From: Flavilitoribacter sp020436695
GTDB taxonomy: Bacteria; Bacteroidota; Bacteroidia; Chitinophagales; Saprospiraceae
Direction: 5' to 3'
Assembly (NCBI GenBank): GCA_041392665.1
Contig: JAWKLQ010000025.1
Coordinates: 1 to 64,000, forward strand
DNA: 64,000 bases
Below, piece after piece: positions 54,482 to 62,820 of the stretch (its first letter is position 1; each line of letters starts with the position of its first letter). The notes beneath the pieces are model-generated. The model worked only from the letters and a program-made list of their open reading frames with translations. It did not search any database and had not been told where the DNA came from. The position numbers and the translations under genes are program-made.

Positions 54482-56659
54482 ATGAAACGCCCGACTGTAT
54501 TTTTAATCACCGGCCTGTATTTACTCCTGCCCATTTTACTAAGTAGCCAGGTATCGATCACAGGGATAATAACGGATGGCGACGGCGAGGTAATCATCGG
54601 AGCCAATATATACCTGGAAAACACCTACGACGGTACTTCCAGTGGTGTGAACGGGGAATTCCGGTTCACGACATCCGAGCAGGGAGAACAGACGCTGATC
54701 GTAACCTATCTGGGCTACGCGGAAACCAGAAAAAACATCAGGATAGCACAGGAAGCGATCGAGCTAAGGATCACGCTAAAAGAAAATGCCGTTGAACTGC
54801 AAAAAGTAGTGATCACGGCCGGGGCTTACGATGCCGGGGGCGTCAATAAACGCGAAATTCTCAAACCGTTGGATATCCTGACTACCGCCGGCGCAACCGG
54901 AGATATTGCCGGAGCGCTTAATACCCTACCCGGCACCCAGACCGTTGGGGAATCCGGCCGCCTGTTCGTGCGGGGAGGCGAAGGCTACGAGACCAAAACG
55001 TTCATTGACGGTCTGCAGGTCATGAACTTTTACAGTATTTCCGCACCCAATACGCCGGGTCGGTCGCGCTTTATGCCGTATATGTTCAGCGGCACCAGTT
55101 TCAGTACCGGTGGATACTCAGCTGAATACGGGCAGGCTCTTTCATCCGCGCTCATCCTCAATTCCAAATTCAAGGCAACCCAGCAGCGTACGGATATTTC
55201 ATTGATGAGTGTCGGTGCAGATATCGGTACTTCCCGGGTATGGGAAAAAGCATCCCTGTCTGCCAAGGCCCAATACACCAATCTAGACCCATACATGTCG
55301 CTGATCAATCAGGAGATCGACTGGATCGATGCACCTACTTCATTGAACGGATCGGTAGCTTATCGCCGGCAGATCAGTACCAGCGGCATACTGAAGGTGT
55401 TTGGCAATTTCAACCGATCCGGCTTCGAACTCAATCAATACGGCATCGGCGATCCGACGATCACGACGCCAACTGAAACAACCAACGGCTATACCTATCT
55501 GAATGCCATGATACAGGAGGTCATCGGCAATGGCTGGCAGATCAGGGGTGGCGCTTCTTTTACGCATAACCGCGATGACATTCGACCGGCTGAAAACCAC
55601 ATCAGGGAAAATGAAGGTGGTATTCATACGAAGGTCACCCTGGAAAAAACGCTGTCTTCCCAGCTGAAGATCAAAATGGGTGGAGAATTCTTCCACCGGA
55701 ATTTTTATCAGGACTATCAACAACCGACAGAAAACTTCTTTAACCGCTATGAATTTACGGAGCAACTGGCGGGCCTGTTCGCCGAAACCGACATTTATCT
55801 GACCTCTTCCCTACTCGCCCGGGTAGGACTACGCAGTGAGTATTCAGGATTGAATCAAAAGATACACCTTGCCCCCAGACTGTCACTGGCCCTGAAAACT
55901 TCCGAATCCGGTCAGCTATCCGCTGCCTTCGGCCAGTTCCAGCAAAGTGCACAGAATCGATGGCTGATGGTCAACGATCAATTGGAGCAGGAAAAAGCTG
56001 ATCACTTCATATTGAACTATCAGATCAGCCAAGAGAATCGCACCTTTCGAATGGAGATCTACTATAAAAAATACCGGGATCTGGTTAAGTTTCAATCCGG
56101 AAGTGTATACCAGCCTTCAGCCTATTCTAATTCCGGTGACGGTTACGCACGCGGCTTCGATATCTTCTGGCGCGATAACCGCAGCCTGCCCGGTGTGGAT
56201 TACTGGATCTCCTATTCCTATCTGGATACCCAGCGGGATTATCAGGACTTCCCGCAGGCTGCAAGCCCGGCTTTTGCTTCTCGTCACAATCTTTCCATTG
56301 TTTACAAGCATTTCATCCCGGATATTAAAAGTCAGGTAGGATTTACCTATACCTATGCGAGCGGGCGGCCCTACAATGATCCGAACGAGGAAAGCTTTAT
56401 GGCCGGGCGCACCCCGGTATACATGGACCTGAGCGGCAACCTGAGTTATCTGATGCGACAAAATATCATCGTCCATTTGAGTGCGACCAATTTGTTGGGC
56501 CGCAACCACCTTTTCGGTTACGAATATGCTGCCGTTGCCGACCAAAACGGCCTGTTCCCGGGAAGGGCCATCCGGCCGGCCGCGAAGCGTTTCCTTTTCC
56601 TGGGTGTTTTTATCACCTTTTCCCGGGAAGCCGTATTGAATCAATTACCAAACTTATAA
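54482..56659 (+). CDS. TonB-dependent receptor-like outer membrane protein
   Basis: This 725-residue protein has a signal peptide ending LLSSQVS and a carboxypeptidase-like domain (ITGIITDGDGEVIIGANIYL, about residues 25-105). The plug has LNTLPGTQTVGESGRLFVRG with FIDGLQVMNFYS, and the barrel starts near 230 and ends FITFSREAVLNQ. No STN domain is seen, so signalling to FecR is not expected. It is the first gene of a tandem operon with a TPR protein, LytS kinase and LytTR regulator. The substrate is unknown. ATG at 54482 is chosen over an upstream TTG. Confidence 0.88.
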   Translation: MKRPTVFLITGLYLLLPILLSSQVSITGIITDGDGEVIIGANIYLENTYDGTSSGVNGEFRFTTSEQGEQTLIVTYLGYAETRKNIRIAQEAIELRITLKENAVELQKVVITAGAYDAGGVNKREILKPLDILTTAGATGDIAGALNTLPGTQTVGESGRLFVRGGEGYETKTFIDGLQVMNFYSISAPNTPGRSRFMPYMFSGTSFSTGGYSAEYGQALSSALILNSKFKATQQRTDISLMSVGADIGTSRVWEKASLSAKAQYTNLDPYMSLINQEIDWIDAPTSLNGSVAYRRQISTSGILKVFGNFNRSGFELNQYGIGDPTITTPTETTNGYTYLNAMIQEVIGNGWQIRGGASFTHNRDDIRPAENHIRENEGGIHTKVTLEKTLSSQLKIKMGGEFFHRNFYQDYQQPTENFFNRYEFTEQLAGLFAETDIYLTSSLLARVGLRSEYSGLNQKIHLAPRLSLALKTSESGQLSAAFGQFQQSAQNRWLMVNDQLEQEKADHFILNYQISQENRTFRMEIYYKKYRDLVKFQSGSVYQPSAYSNSGDGYARGFDIFWRDNRSLPGVDYWISYSYLDTQRDYQDFPQAASPAFASRHNLSIVYKHFIPDIKSQVGFTYTYASGRPYNDPNEESFMAGRTPVYMDLSGNLSYLMRQNIIVHLSATNLLGRNHLFGYEYAAVADQNGLFPGRAIRPAAKRFLFLGVFITFSREAVLNQLPNL

Positions 56660-56670
56660 AATGTACCCTT

Positions 56671-57315
56671 ATGAAGACTGTATTTCATGCCTTACTCATC
56701 GTACCTGCCTTCATCTTACTGACAGCGGCCATTTCGCCCAATCAGTACGAAGCAGCCATGCAGGCCGCCATTGAGCACCTTTTCAAGTCCCAGTCGCAGG
56801 AAGAATTACAGGCGGTCGCCAACACCTTTGAAAGGATCGGACAAAAAGAGACCGACAAATGGCATCCGCTTTACTACGGTGCACTTTCCCATATCATGAT
56901 GACCTTTCAAATTGAGGATAACGCGGCCAAAGATCAGCAACTGGACCTAGCTAAAGATCTGGTGGAAGCCGGTCATAAACGCTCTCCCAACAACAGCGAA
57001 CTGGCCGCACTGGAAGGTTTCATTCTCATGTTGCGCATCCCCATCGACCCGGCCACCCGCGGTCCGCAATATTCCGGCATGTCAATGGGTGCATTGCAGA
57101 AAGCCGTTGCGCTGAACGACCAGAATCCACGCGCACACATGATGTTGGCCGACATGCAATTCGGGATGGCCCGCTTTTTCGGATCGGACAATAGTGAGGG
57201 CTGCGCCACACTCAAAAAGGCCCTGGAATTGTTCGATAGCTTTGAGCCGGCTTCCTCGCTCGATCCCAATTGGGGAAAGGAGTGGGCGGAGCAGAATTAT
57301 AAGCAGTGCCAGTGA
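56671..57315 (+). CDS. Exported TPR-like helical protein
   Basis: This 214-residue protein has a signal peptide (MKTVFHALLIVPAFILLTAA). It is helical with TPR-like spacing (LYYGALSHIMMTFQIED, AHKRSPNNSELAALEGF-like wording, AHMMLADMQFGMARFFG). It begins 11 bases after the receptor stop and is followed by the kinase gene. It probably stays in the periplasm and may couple the receptor to another component; that is inference. I know no named family beyond TPR. Confidence 0.65.
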   Translation: MKTVFHALLIVPAFILLTAAISPNQYEAAMQAAIEHLFKSQSQEELQAVANTFERIGQKETDKWHPLYYGALSHIMMTFQIEDNAAKDQQLDLAKDLVEAGHKRSPNNSELAALEGFILMLRIPIDPATRGPQYSGMSMGALQKAVALNDQNPRAHMMLADMQFGMARFFGSDNSEGCATLKKALELFDSFEPASSLDPNWGKEWAEQNYKQCQ

Positions 57316-57322
57316 AAGCTGT

Positions 57323-57330
57323 TATCTTTG
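57323..57330 (+). promoter_or_regulatory. Possible internal promoter TATCTTTG before the LytS gene
   Basis: This is a perfect -7 match 26 bases before the kinase ATG and directly after the TPR-gene stop. No TTTG was seen at the -33 distance. It could give the two regulators expression independent of the receptor. Confidence 0.45.
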
Positions 57331-57355
57331 TTTTAATTCAGTTCGAACCACTTAC

Positions 57356-58387
57356 ATGGAAGATCCACCTAAATCACTGAGGAAACACCTAAAGGAGACC
57401 CTGCTGATCTTCATGATCGGCATGTTGACTACTTTTCTGTTCTGCAGCAACTGTTATGAGCTGTTTCCCCGCAGCTGGAAGTATTTTGTTTACAGCGGCG
57501 TGCTGTGGGTGGTGCTGTGGAAGGGTAACGAATGGATGGCGAACTTTCCAAACCGCTTTGTCGACTGGCGACAGCAGCCGATGTTGCGATTTGTAATCGG
57601 CATTATCGGCCATATCATCTATACCTTCATAGCCAGTATTGCGGTTGACCAGTTATTCGAGTTGTTGGAAACAGGACGATTCGAACACCTGAGCTGGCGA
57701 CAACTGATCAATTTTAATTTACCATCGGTTATTGTGGCCCTGATCATCTCTCTGTTCCTGACCGCACGTAGTTTTTTATACTCCTGGCGGGATCTGGCCA
57801 TTCAGCATGAGAAGCTGAAACTGGAATCCATGGCCTCCCGTTTTGCTTCACTCAAAGCCCAGGTGAACCCACATTTTTTGTTTAACAGTCTCAACGTATT
57901 ATCGGGGCTGGTATACAAGGATGCTGATCTTTCGGCGCAATTCATTCGAAAACTGGCAGAAGTCTATCGCTATGTACTGGACCGGCAGGAAGAAGAACTG
58001 GTACCTATTCAGGAAGAGCTGGAGTTTGTCCGTTCGGTAGTCTTCCTGCAACGTATCCGCTTTGGAGAGCACCTGCACGTACAATTTGATGTTCCGGATA
58101 ATGCTTCTTTCCTGGTAGCTCCGATGGCCCTGCAAATGCTGATCGAGAATGCGATCAAGCACAATATCATCTCTGCGGCCAGCCCGCTGCGTATTACGAT
58201 CCGGGTGGAAGGCGATGACCTGGTGATCAGCAACAACCTCCAGCACAAGAAGGTAGTGAAAGACAGTTTAGGTATCGGTCTGGAAAACATTAAAAAGCGC
58301 TATGACTTTCTTACAGATCGACCGGTGGAGGTACTGCAGGTCGATGAACAATTTATTGTAAAACTCCCCATAATCCAATCCCAATGA
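57356..58387 (+). CDS. LytS-type sensor histidine kinase
   Basis: This 343-residue protein has four N-terminal spans (about residues 14-145), then the His_kinase region with QVNPHFLFNSLNVLSGLVY (phospho-acceptor His near 172). The ATP-binding domain has N-box MLIENAIKHNI and G-box GIGLENIKKRYDFL. No separate periplasmic sensor domain is present, so it may sense through its membrane part or partner proteins. The start at MEDPPKS fits the promoter box and avoids a 54-codon overlap with the TPR gene. It overlaps the regulator gene by four bases (ATGA). Confidence 0.92.
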   Translation: MEDPPKSLRKHLKETLLIFMIGMLTTFLFCSNCYELFPRSWKYFVYSGVLWVVLWKGNEWMANFPNRFVDWRQQPMLRFVIGIIGHIIYTFIASIAVDQLFELLETGRFEHLSWRQLINFNLPSVIVALIISLFLTARSFLYSWRDLAIQHEKLKLESMASRFASLKAQVNPHFLFNSLNVLSGLVYKDADLSAQFIRKLAEVYRYVLDRQEEELVPIQEELEFVRSVVFLQRIRFGEHLHVQFDVPDNASFLVAPMALQMLIENAIKHNIISAASPLRITIRVEGDDLVISNNLQHKKVVKDSLGIGLENIKKRYDFLTDRPVEVLQVDEQFIVKLPIIQSQ

Positions 58388-59151
58388 ACCGCATTGTAAT
58401 TATTGAGGACGAACCTTTCGCTGCGGATCATCTGGAATTGCTGATCCGGCGCCTCAGGTCCGACACAGAGATCGTGACCAAACTGGCCACCGTTGCCGAA
58501 GCTATTGCCTGGCTCCACACCGCATCTGATTATGACCTCATTTTTTCCGATATCCAGTTGGGAGACGGCATCTGCTTCGATATTTTTCGAGAGATCAACG
58601 TCCAGGTGCCGATCATCTTTACCACGGCCTACGATCAGTATGCGCTACGGGCTTTCAAGGTGAACAGTGTTGACTACCTGCTGAAACCGATCGATCTGCC
58701 CTCTCTGCAGGCAGCCTTTGAGAAACTGGATCGTTTGCGCGTTGAGCCGGCACAAGCCTTATCACCAATGACTACCAGTCAACTCGACCGGCTATTGCAA
58801 TCCATGCGGCCGGACTACAAGCAGCGCTTTGCGGTCAAGATCGGAGATCACATCAAAATGATACCGGTGTCAGAGGTGGTCTATTTCGAAAGTCGACATA
58901 AACTCACCTACCTTTTCACGGAAAATGGCAAAAAATACCCGGTTCAATACACCTTACACGAACTCGAAGAATTACTGGATCCACGACTATTTTTCCGGAT
59001 CAACCGGCAAATGTTGCTGCGGGATACGGCTATTCAGGATGTAGCCGCCATCAGTAACAGCCGTTTAAAGGTATCGATTCCTTTTACAAAAGATACCGTA
59101 GTAGTCAGCCGGGAACGTTGCCAGGAATTTAAGGAATGGATGGATCAATAG
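58384..59151 (+). CDS. LytTR-family response regulator
   Basis: This 255-residue protein has a receiver domain (residues 3-115) with acidic pocket IIEDE, phospho-acceptor Asp in DLIFSDIQLGDG (near 57), Thr in IFTTAYDQYA and Lys in DYLLKPID. A LytTR DNA-binding domain follows (about 150-250, VVYFESRHKLTYLFT and FFRINRQMLL). It should be phosphorylated by the kinase of the preceding gene. LytTR targets are direct repeats upstream of controlled genes; none was identified here. Confidence 0.94.
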   Translation: MNRIVIIEDEPFAADHLELLIRRLRSDTEIVTKLATVAEAIAWLHTASDYDLIFSDIQLGDGICFDIFREINVQVPIIFTTAYDQYALRAFKVNSVDYLLKPIDLPSLQAAFEKLDRLRVEPAQALSPMTTSQLDRLLQSMRPDYKQRFAVKIGDHIKMIPVSEVVYFESRHKLTYLFTENGKKYPVQYTLHELEELLDPRLFFRINRQMLLRDTAIQDVAAISNSRLKVSIPFTKDTVVVSRERCQEFKEWMDQ

Positions 59152-59161
59152 GGGGTCAGAG

Positions 59162-59223
59162 AGTCGTAAGTCCATCAGTCGTAAGTCTTTGCCGAATTAG
59201 GTACAACGGCGCGACTTACGACT
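59162..59223. repeat. Word-repeat hairpin AGTCGTAAGTC/GACTTACGACT, convergent
   Basis: AGTCGTAAGTC occurs at 59162-59172 and 59177-59187, and its exact complement at 59213-59223. Either left copy can pair with the right arm. It lies between the LytTR gene and the opposing RDD gene and may stop both transcripts. Confidence 0.85.
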
Positions 59224-59248
59224 AATCGATTTTCAGACTACCAACTGA

Positions 59249-59707
59249 TCAGTAATCCTGCACCACCCGCGTCCCGGACAGGCTATCATGCCAGCCCACC
59301 GGCCGGGAGCCAAGGAAAGAAAAAGGTTCGAAGGGGATCAGACGGGCAAAGGTACGGCCGACAATAGCACCGAAGCTGGGCTTGTTTCCATTTGCGTCTA
59401 CCACTCTGGTTTTGGTCAGGAATTTGGCCGGTGTTTTGCCGAAGGCATACTCGAAGCCGATCCAGTATCCGGGAATGGCCAGGAGCATCGCCAGGACGGA
59501 AATGGAAGACATTACCGTACCTTGTACTCCCAGGATGGAATTACCACCTTCAAAAATAAAAACGATAATGACCAAAACAATATACACTCCGATGCGGTCG
59601 AGCATATAATTGGCCAAACGATTGCCGGTGCTGGCCAGATGATAATCGGGGTTGTAGTCTGGTTTTTCAATGGGTTCAAAATCCAGAATTTCGTTAGAAT
59701 CGCTCAT
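59249..59707 (-). CDS. RDD-family membrane protein
   Basis: This 152-residue protein has a soluble start, then RLANYMLDRIGVYIVLVIIV (the RDD region), further spans near residues 60-90, and PAKFLTKTRVVDANGNKPSF with GRTFARLIPFEPFSFLG. RDD proteins are small three-span membrane proteins; some act in cation exchange, most are uncharacterised. Copy 2 of the dispersed GTCAGTTACC element lies right before its start. Length is typical. Confidence 0.88.
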   Translation of the reverse strand: MSDSNEILDFEPIEKPDYNPDYHLASTGNRLANYMLDRIGVYIVLVIIVFIFEGGNSILGVQGTVMSSISVLAMLLAIPGYWIGFEYAFGKTPAKFLTKTRVVDANGNKPSFGAIVGRTFARLIPFEPFSFLGSRPVGWHDSLSGTRVVQDY

Positions 59708-60078
59708 AATAAGCTAAGTTTAATTAATTCAAGTTGTCAGTTACCCAGTTTGAGAATCGCGAAATCCCGTATCGAAGATCGGGATGTCAGTTGTCAGTTT
59801 GTTCTGCAAATGCTGAAAATCAATGTTCTATCCCCGGATTGGAGAGAAATGAGGGTTTCGGTCCCCTCATCATCGTATTGACCATTTCAATTTTAGCTTT
59901 GCTCATCACAACTGGCCACTGATCACTGACCACTTAAACTAACATAGGTGTTGAGAGAGAATATTAGATATACAAAACTAAACGGAGACACGGCCCCGCT
60001 TAGTTCCATCTTTTAAAAAAAAAATAAATTTTGATATATCAAACTCGTTCTCCTGTAAAGTATTAGCACAATTGCCGA
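59708..60078. other. Gap between the RDD and esterase genes
   Basis: This 371-base gap is mostly filled by the dispersed element at 59736-59933. The remainder (59940-60078) is AT-rich with a run of A on the plus strand (60016-60027), which is a T-run after the esterase gene on the minus strand. Confidence 0.45.
59736..59933. repeat. Dispersed intergenic element, copy 2 (GTCAGTTACCCAGT type)
   Basis: It shares with 18109-18271 the ordered blocks GTCAGTTACCCAGT (59736-59749), TGCTGAAAATCAATG (59811-59825) and ATTTTAGC (59890-59897). A GGCCACTGATCACTGACCAC end replaces the CTGACGA repeats. As in copy 1 it lies between two minus-strand genes just before the next start codon. An internal GATCGGGATGTCAGTTGTCAG stretch (59777 onward) is extra. 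Confidence 0.7.
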
Positions 60079-60945
60079 CTAATGTTGGTGGAAAGCATCC
60101 GACACAAAGCCCAATACTACCGGCAGTGCGGTGCGCCAATACGTCCAGTTATGAGCACCGTCGCGCACGCGATATTCGTGGGGAATTTCCTTCTTCCGCA
60201 TAGCGATATGGATCAGGCTATTGCCTTCATACAGAAAATCGTCGTCACCGCAGTCGATATACCAGCGGATCGACTTAATATCATCGGCCGATATATCCTC
60301 GATGAGGGAGAGGGCGTTATGACGCTTGTAATAGGGCTCCAATGCCGCTTCATCGTAAGTTTCATTAGTGCGCGTCATGAATTGCTTGGCCTGTTCCATG
60401 GAAAGCGGACCAATATAGGCACTAAGCGGGCAGGCAGAGGAAAAAAGTTCCGGATGATGCAGGGCGTACATAAAAGTGCCGCCACCGCCCATTGACAGGC
60501 CGGCCACCGCACGGTAGCGCTTCTGTCCCTTGATGCGGTAGGTCTTTTCCACGTACGGCATCAGTTCTTCAAAAAAGAAATCTTCGTATCGCCATTTGTT
60601 ATTGATATCATTGAAATACCCACGACGGCCGGTATCAGCGTCCGGCATTACGATGATCATCGGAGTAGCAATACCTTCCCGGATCGCCTTATCCGCGATA
60701 TGCAGTACCTCGCCGAACTGCACCCAACCGGTCTGGTCATCGCCGGCTCCGTGTAAGAGGTACAAGACGGGATAGCTCCTTTCGGAAGTTTCATAATCGG
60801 GCGGAAGGTAGATGGCAAACTTGCGATCCATACCCAGGATATCACTTTTTACGGAAAGGTTGTCGTAAACTTTTCCGGTCATCTGGGCAAAAGCAGAAAG
60901 GGTGAGCAGCAGGCAGCCGGCCGACAGCACTAAACGTTGCATCAT
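60079..60945 (-). CDS. Exported esterase D/feruloyl-esterase-like hydrolase
   Basis: This 288-residue protein has a signal peptide (MMQRLVLSAGCLLLTLSAFA-Q). The alpha/beta-hydrolase fold shows YPVLYLLHGAGDDQTGW, the nucleophile Ser in VAGLSMGGGGT, Asp in YIDCGDDDF and His in GAHNWTYWR. The family includes feruloyl and acetyl xylan esterases and mycolyl-transferase-like enzymes. It is probably periplasmic and cleaves ester groups from glycans or other substrates. ATG at 60945 is chosen over 60990 because the signal peptide starts there. Confidence 0.88.
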   Translation of the reverse strand: MMQRLVLSAGCLLLTLSAFAQMTGKVYDNLSVKSDILGMDRKFAIYLPPDYETSERSYPVLYLLHGAGDDQTGWVQFGEVLHIADKAIREGIATPMIIVMPDADTGRRGYFNDINNKWRYEDFFFEELMPYVEKTYRIKGQKRYRAVAGLSMGGGGTFMYALHHPELFSSACPLSAYIGPLSMEQAKQFMTRTNETYDEAALEPYYKRHNALSLIEDISADDIKSIRWYIDCGDDDFLYEGNSLIHIAMRKKEIPHEYRVRDGAHNWTYWRTALPVVLGFVSDAFHQH

Positions 60946-60976
60946 GGTTTTTCGTTTTTTAGTAACATCTTGAAAA

Positions 60977-61012
60977 TCGTAAGCGCTCAATTTGCACTGA
61001 AGACTTACGACT
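60977..61012. repeat. Short TCGTAAG/CTTACGA hairpin with the GACTTACGACT word
   Basis: TCGTAAG (60977-60983) pairs with CTTACGA (61004-61010), and GACTTACGACT at 61002-61012 is the 11-mer shared with 41284 and 59213. It lies upstream of the esterase start on the divergent side with the GAF-LuxR gene. Confidence 0.65.
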
Positions 61013-61211
61013 TAAAAATAATGACTATCTCCCAAAACGATGGAGAATTTAGTGCAGAAGCGGCGGAAACAGATAAAATTCCCGCAAGATAGCATGGGCG
61101 AGGCCGTGCCAACCATACCATCCAGGCAATGTTCAATTCGTAACACGCACCAATTTCTCCATTCTTAAAAAAAATCGTAGTATCGTAGCATCATATCACC
61201 GTAGGATTAAT

Positions 61212-62201
61212 ATGGATTCCAGTCAGTTACATCAGGAAAATAAGGAGTTGAAGATCATCAATGCCATTGCCCATCAATTGAACCGGGAAGTGGGATTGCA
61301 AGCGGCCCTGAAAAACAGTTTGCAACATACCGTAGAATTGCTTGGGCTTAATACCGGCTGGATCTGGCTGGTGCATCAGCAAACCCAGTCGGTGTATCTG
61401 GCTGCCTCCCACAACCTACCGCCGGCCTTTACCCAACAGCCGGAAAAGCTTTCGGGTTGGTGCTGGTGTATCGAAAAATACCTGACCGACCGGATGGATA
61501 CCACCGTTAATATCAGTGAGATCAGTTGCAGCCGTCTGAAGGACCTGGAACACGGTACGGCCGGACTGCGCTATCACGCCAGTGTGCCGCTTTTCTCCGG
61601 CCGGGAAAAGATCGGGATCATGAATGTACTGACCAGTGAATCCCGCCAAATGACGGAAACCAAGCTGCAATTGCTACACACCATCGGCGACCTACTCAGT
61701 ATGTCCGTACAGCGGGCACAATTATTTGAGGAAAGCAAAACACAAGGTGCCAGGGAAGAACGCCGTCGACTAAGCCGGGGTCTGGGGGAGCACATCCTGC
61801 CTACGATCGACCGGCTGCTGATCAAATTGCAGGCCGCCCAATTGCCCCATTTAAAAGAAGATATCCAATCCATAACCCAAAGTCTCCGGGAATCCGAACA
61901 ACTGGCCGACCATCTGTTGACCGCCGTGCAGGAAATGCAGGACACCCTAAAAGATATGGCCGCTACGGAAGCGCAACCGGCCACGCCCCTCCGTTATCCC
62001 GGTCCTCCCCTTTCCAGCCGGGAAAAGGAAGTGCTTACCCAATTGCAAAGCGGTAAGACCAACAAACAGATTGCCGACGAACTCTTTATCTCGGAACGGA
62101 CGGTGAAGTTTCACGTCAGCGCCATTCTACAAAAGCTGGATGCTGCCAATCGCATGGAGGCGGTACAGGTGGCTATGCAGCGGGGAGTGCTGTCGGTTTA
62201 A
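61212..62201 (+). CDS. GAF-LuxR transcriptional regulator
   Basis: This 329-residue protein has a GAF domain (about residues 15-175, TGWIWLVHQQTQSVYLAASH), a coiled coil (about 178-235) and a LuxR-type helix-turn-helix (about 262-325, LSSREKEVLTQLQSGKTNKQ with IADELFISERTVKFHVSAIL). There is no receiver domain and no kinase motif, so the GAF domain probably binds a small molecule directly. The ligand and targets are unknown. No RBS-like sequence precedes the ATG. Confidence 0.9.
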   Translation: MDSSQLHQENKELKIINAIAHQLNREVGLQAALKNSLQHTVELLGLNTGWIWLVHQQTQSVYLAASHNLPPAFTQQPEKLSGWCWCIEKYLTDRMDTTVNISEISCSRLKDLEHGTAGLRYHASVPLFSGREKIGIMNVLTSESRQMTETKLQLLHTIGDLLSMSVQRAQLFEESKTQGAREERRRLSRGLGEHILPTIDRLLIKLQAAQLPHLKEDIQSITQSLRESEQLADHLLTAVQEMQDTLKDMAATEAQPATPLRYPGPPLSSREKEVLTQLQSGKTNKQIADELFISERTVKFHVSAILQKLDAANRMEAVQVAMQRGVLSV

Positions 62202-62820
62202 TGTAGATGAGGATGTGCCTGAGTGCAGAAAACGGAAGTAGAAATGACATAAGCTTATTGGAAGTGATCCTAGAGTATTGAGGAGCATTTCGGTAGCGTT
62301 CTAGCTGTGGGGCCGGTAATTTTGGTATCAGACATAAGGAGTGGATTAGGGTGGGCCCACCCTGCTGCCTCCGCCGCCGACCAACCTTCACCTCCTGAAC
62401 GTCAAGGACAAACCTATCCTATGCTCAAGAAGACCACTGGCCGCAGGAGTATGCATTGTTGAATTTCTTTCAGCAGGGACCCACTACTGAAAAAATTTTG
62501 TTCAGTCAAACTATATGATAAGCTATGATGAATGGTAAAAAACTTCGAGGCGGCTCATTAGAACCAAAAGAATAAGTTATCAACTATGAAGCTATAAATA
62601 TACACAAAAAATTTTTATTTAACATAAAATAACACTTTTTTATTCAAAATACTTTCTAATATCTCTTCCCATATGATAGCTGAATCCCATCAGCAGTAAT
62701 TGATAACAATCAATATTAACACCAGACCTGTACCATCGTACAGGCCCAAAACTAGCCTTCTGCCCGGGGCCCCAACCGTCGGTTAACATGATCTTTGTAT
62801 CGTAACAAAAAGAGAAGATC
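62202..62820. other. 620-base gap without a supported gene
   Basis: This is the longest gap in the window. It has a perfect 16-base palindrome AGGGTGGGCCCACCCT (62348-62363) and a very AT-rich part (62560-62660). Small ORFs (62173-62391 and 62640-62924, minus strand) look random, and the second runs into the SDR gene. A frame near 62395-62465 gives a short stretch that could be a relic, but nothing I can name. Confidence 0.4.

Noticed and set aside
57194..57355. 54-codon extension of the LytS kinase
   Set aside because: It overlaps the TPR gene out of frame and covers the TATCTTTG box.
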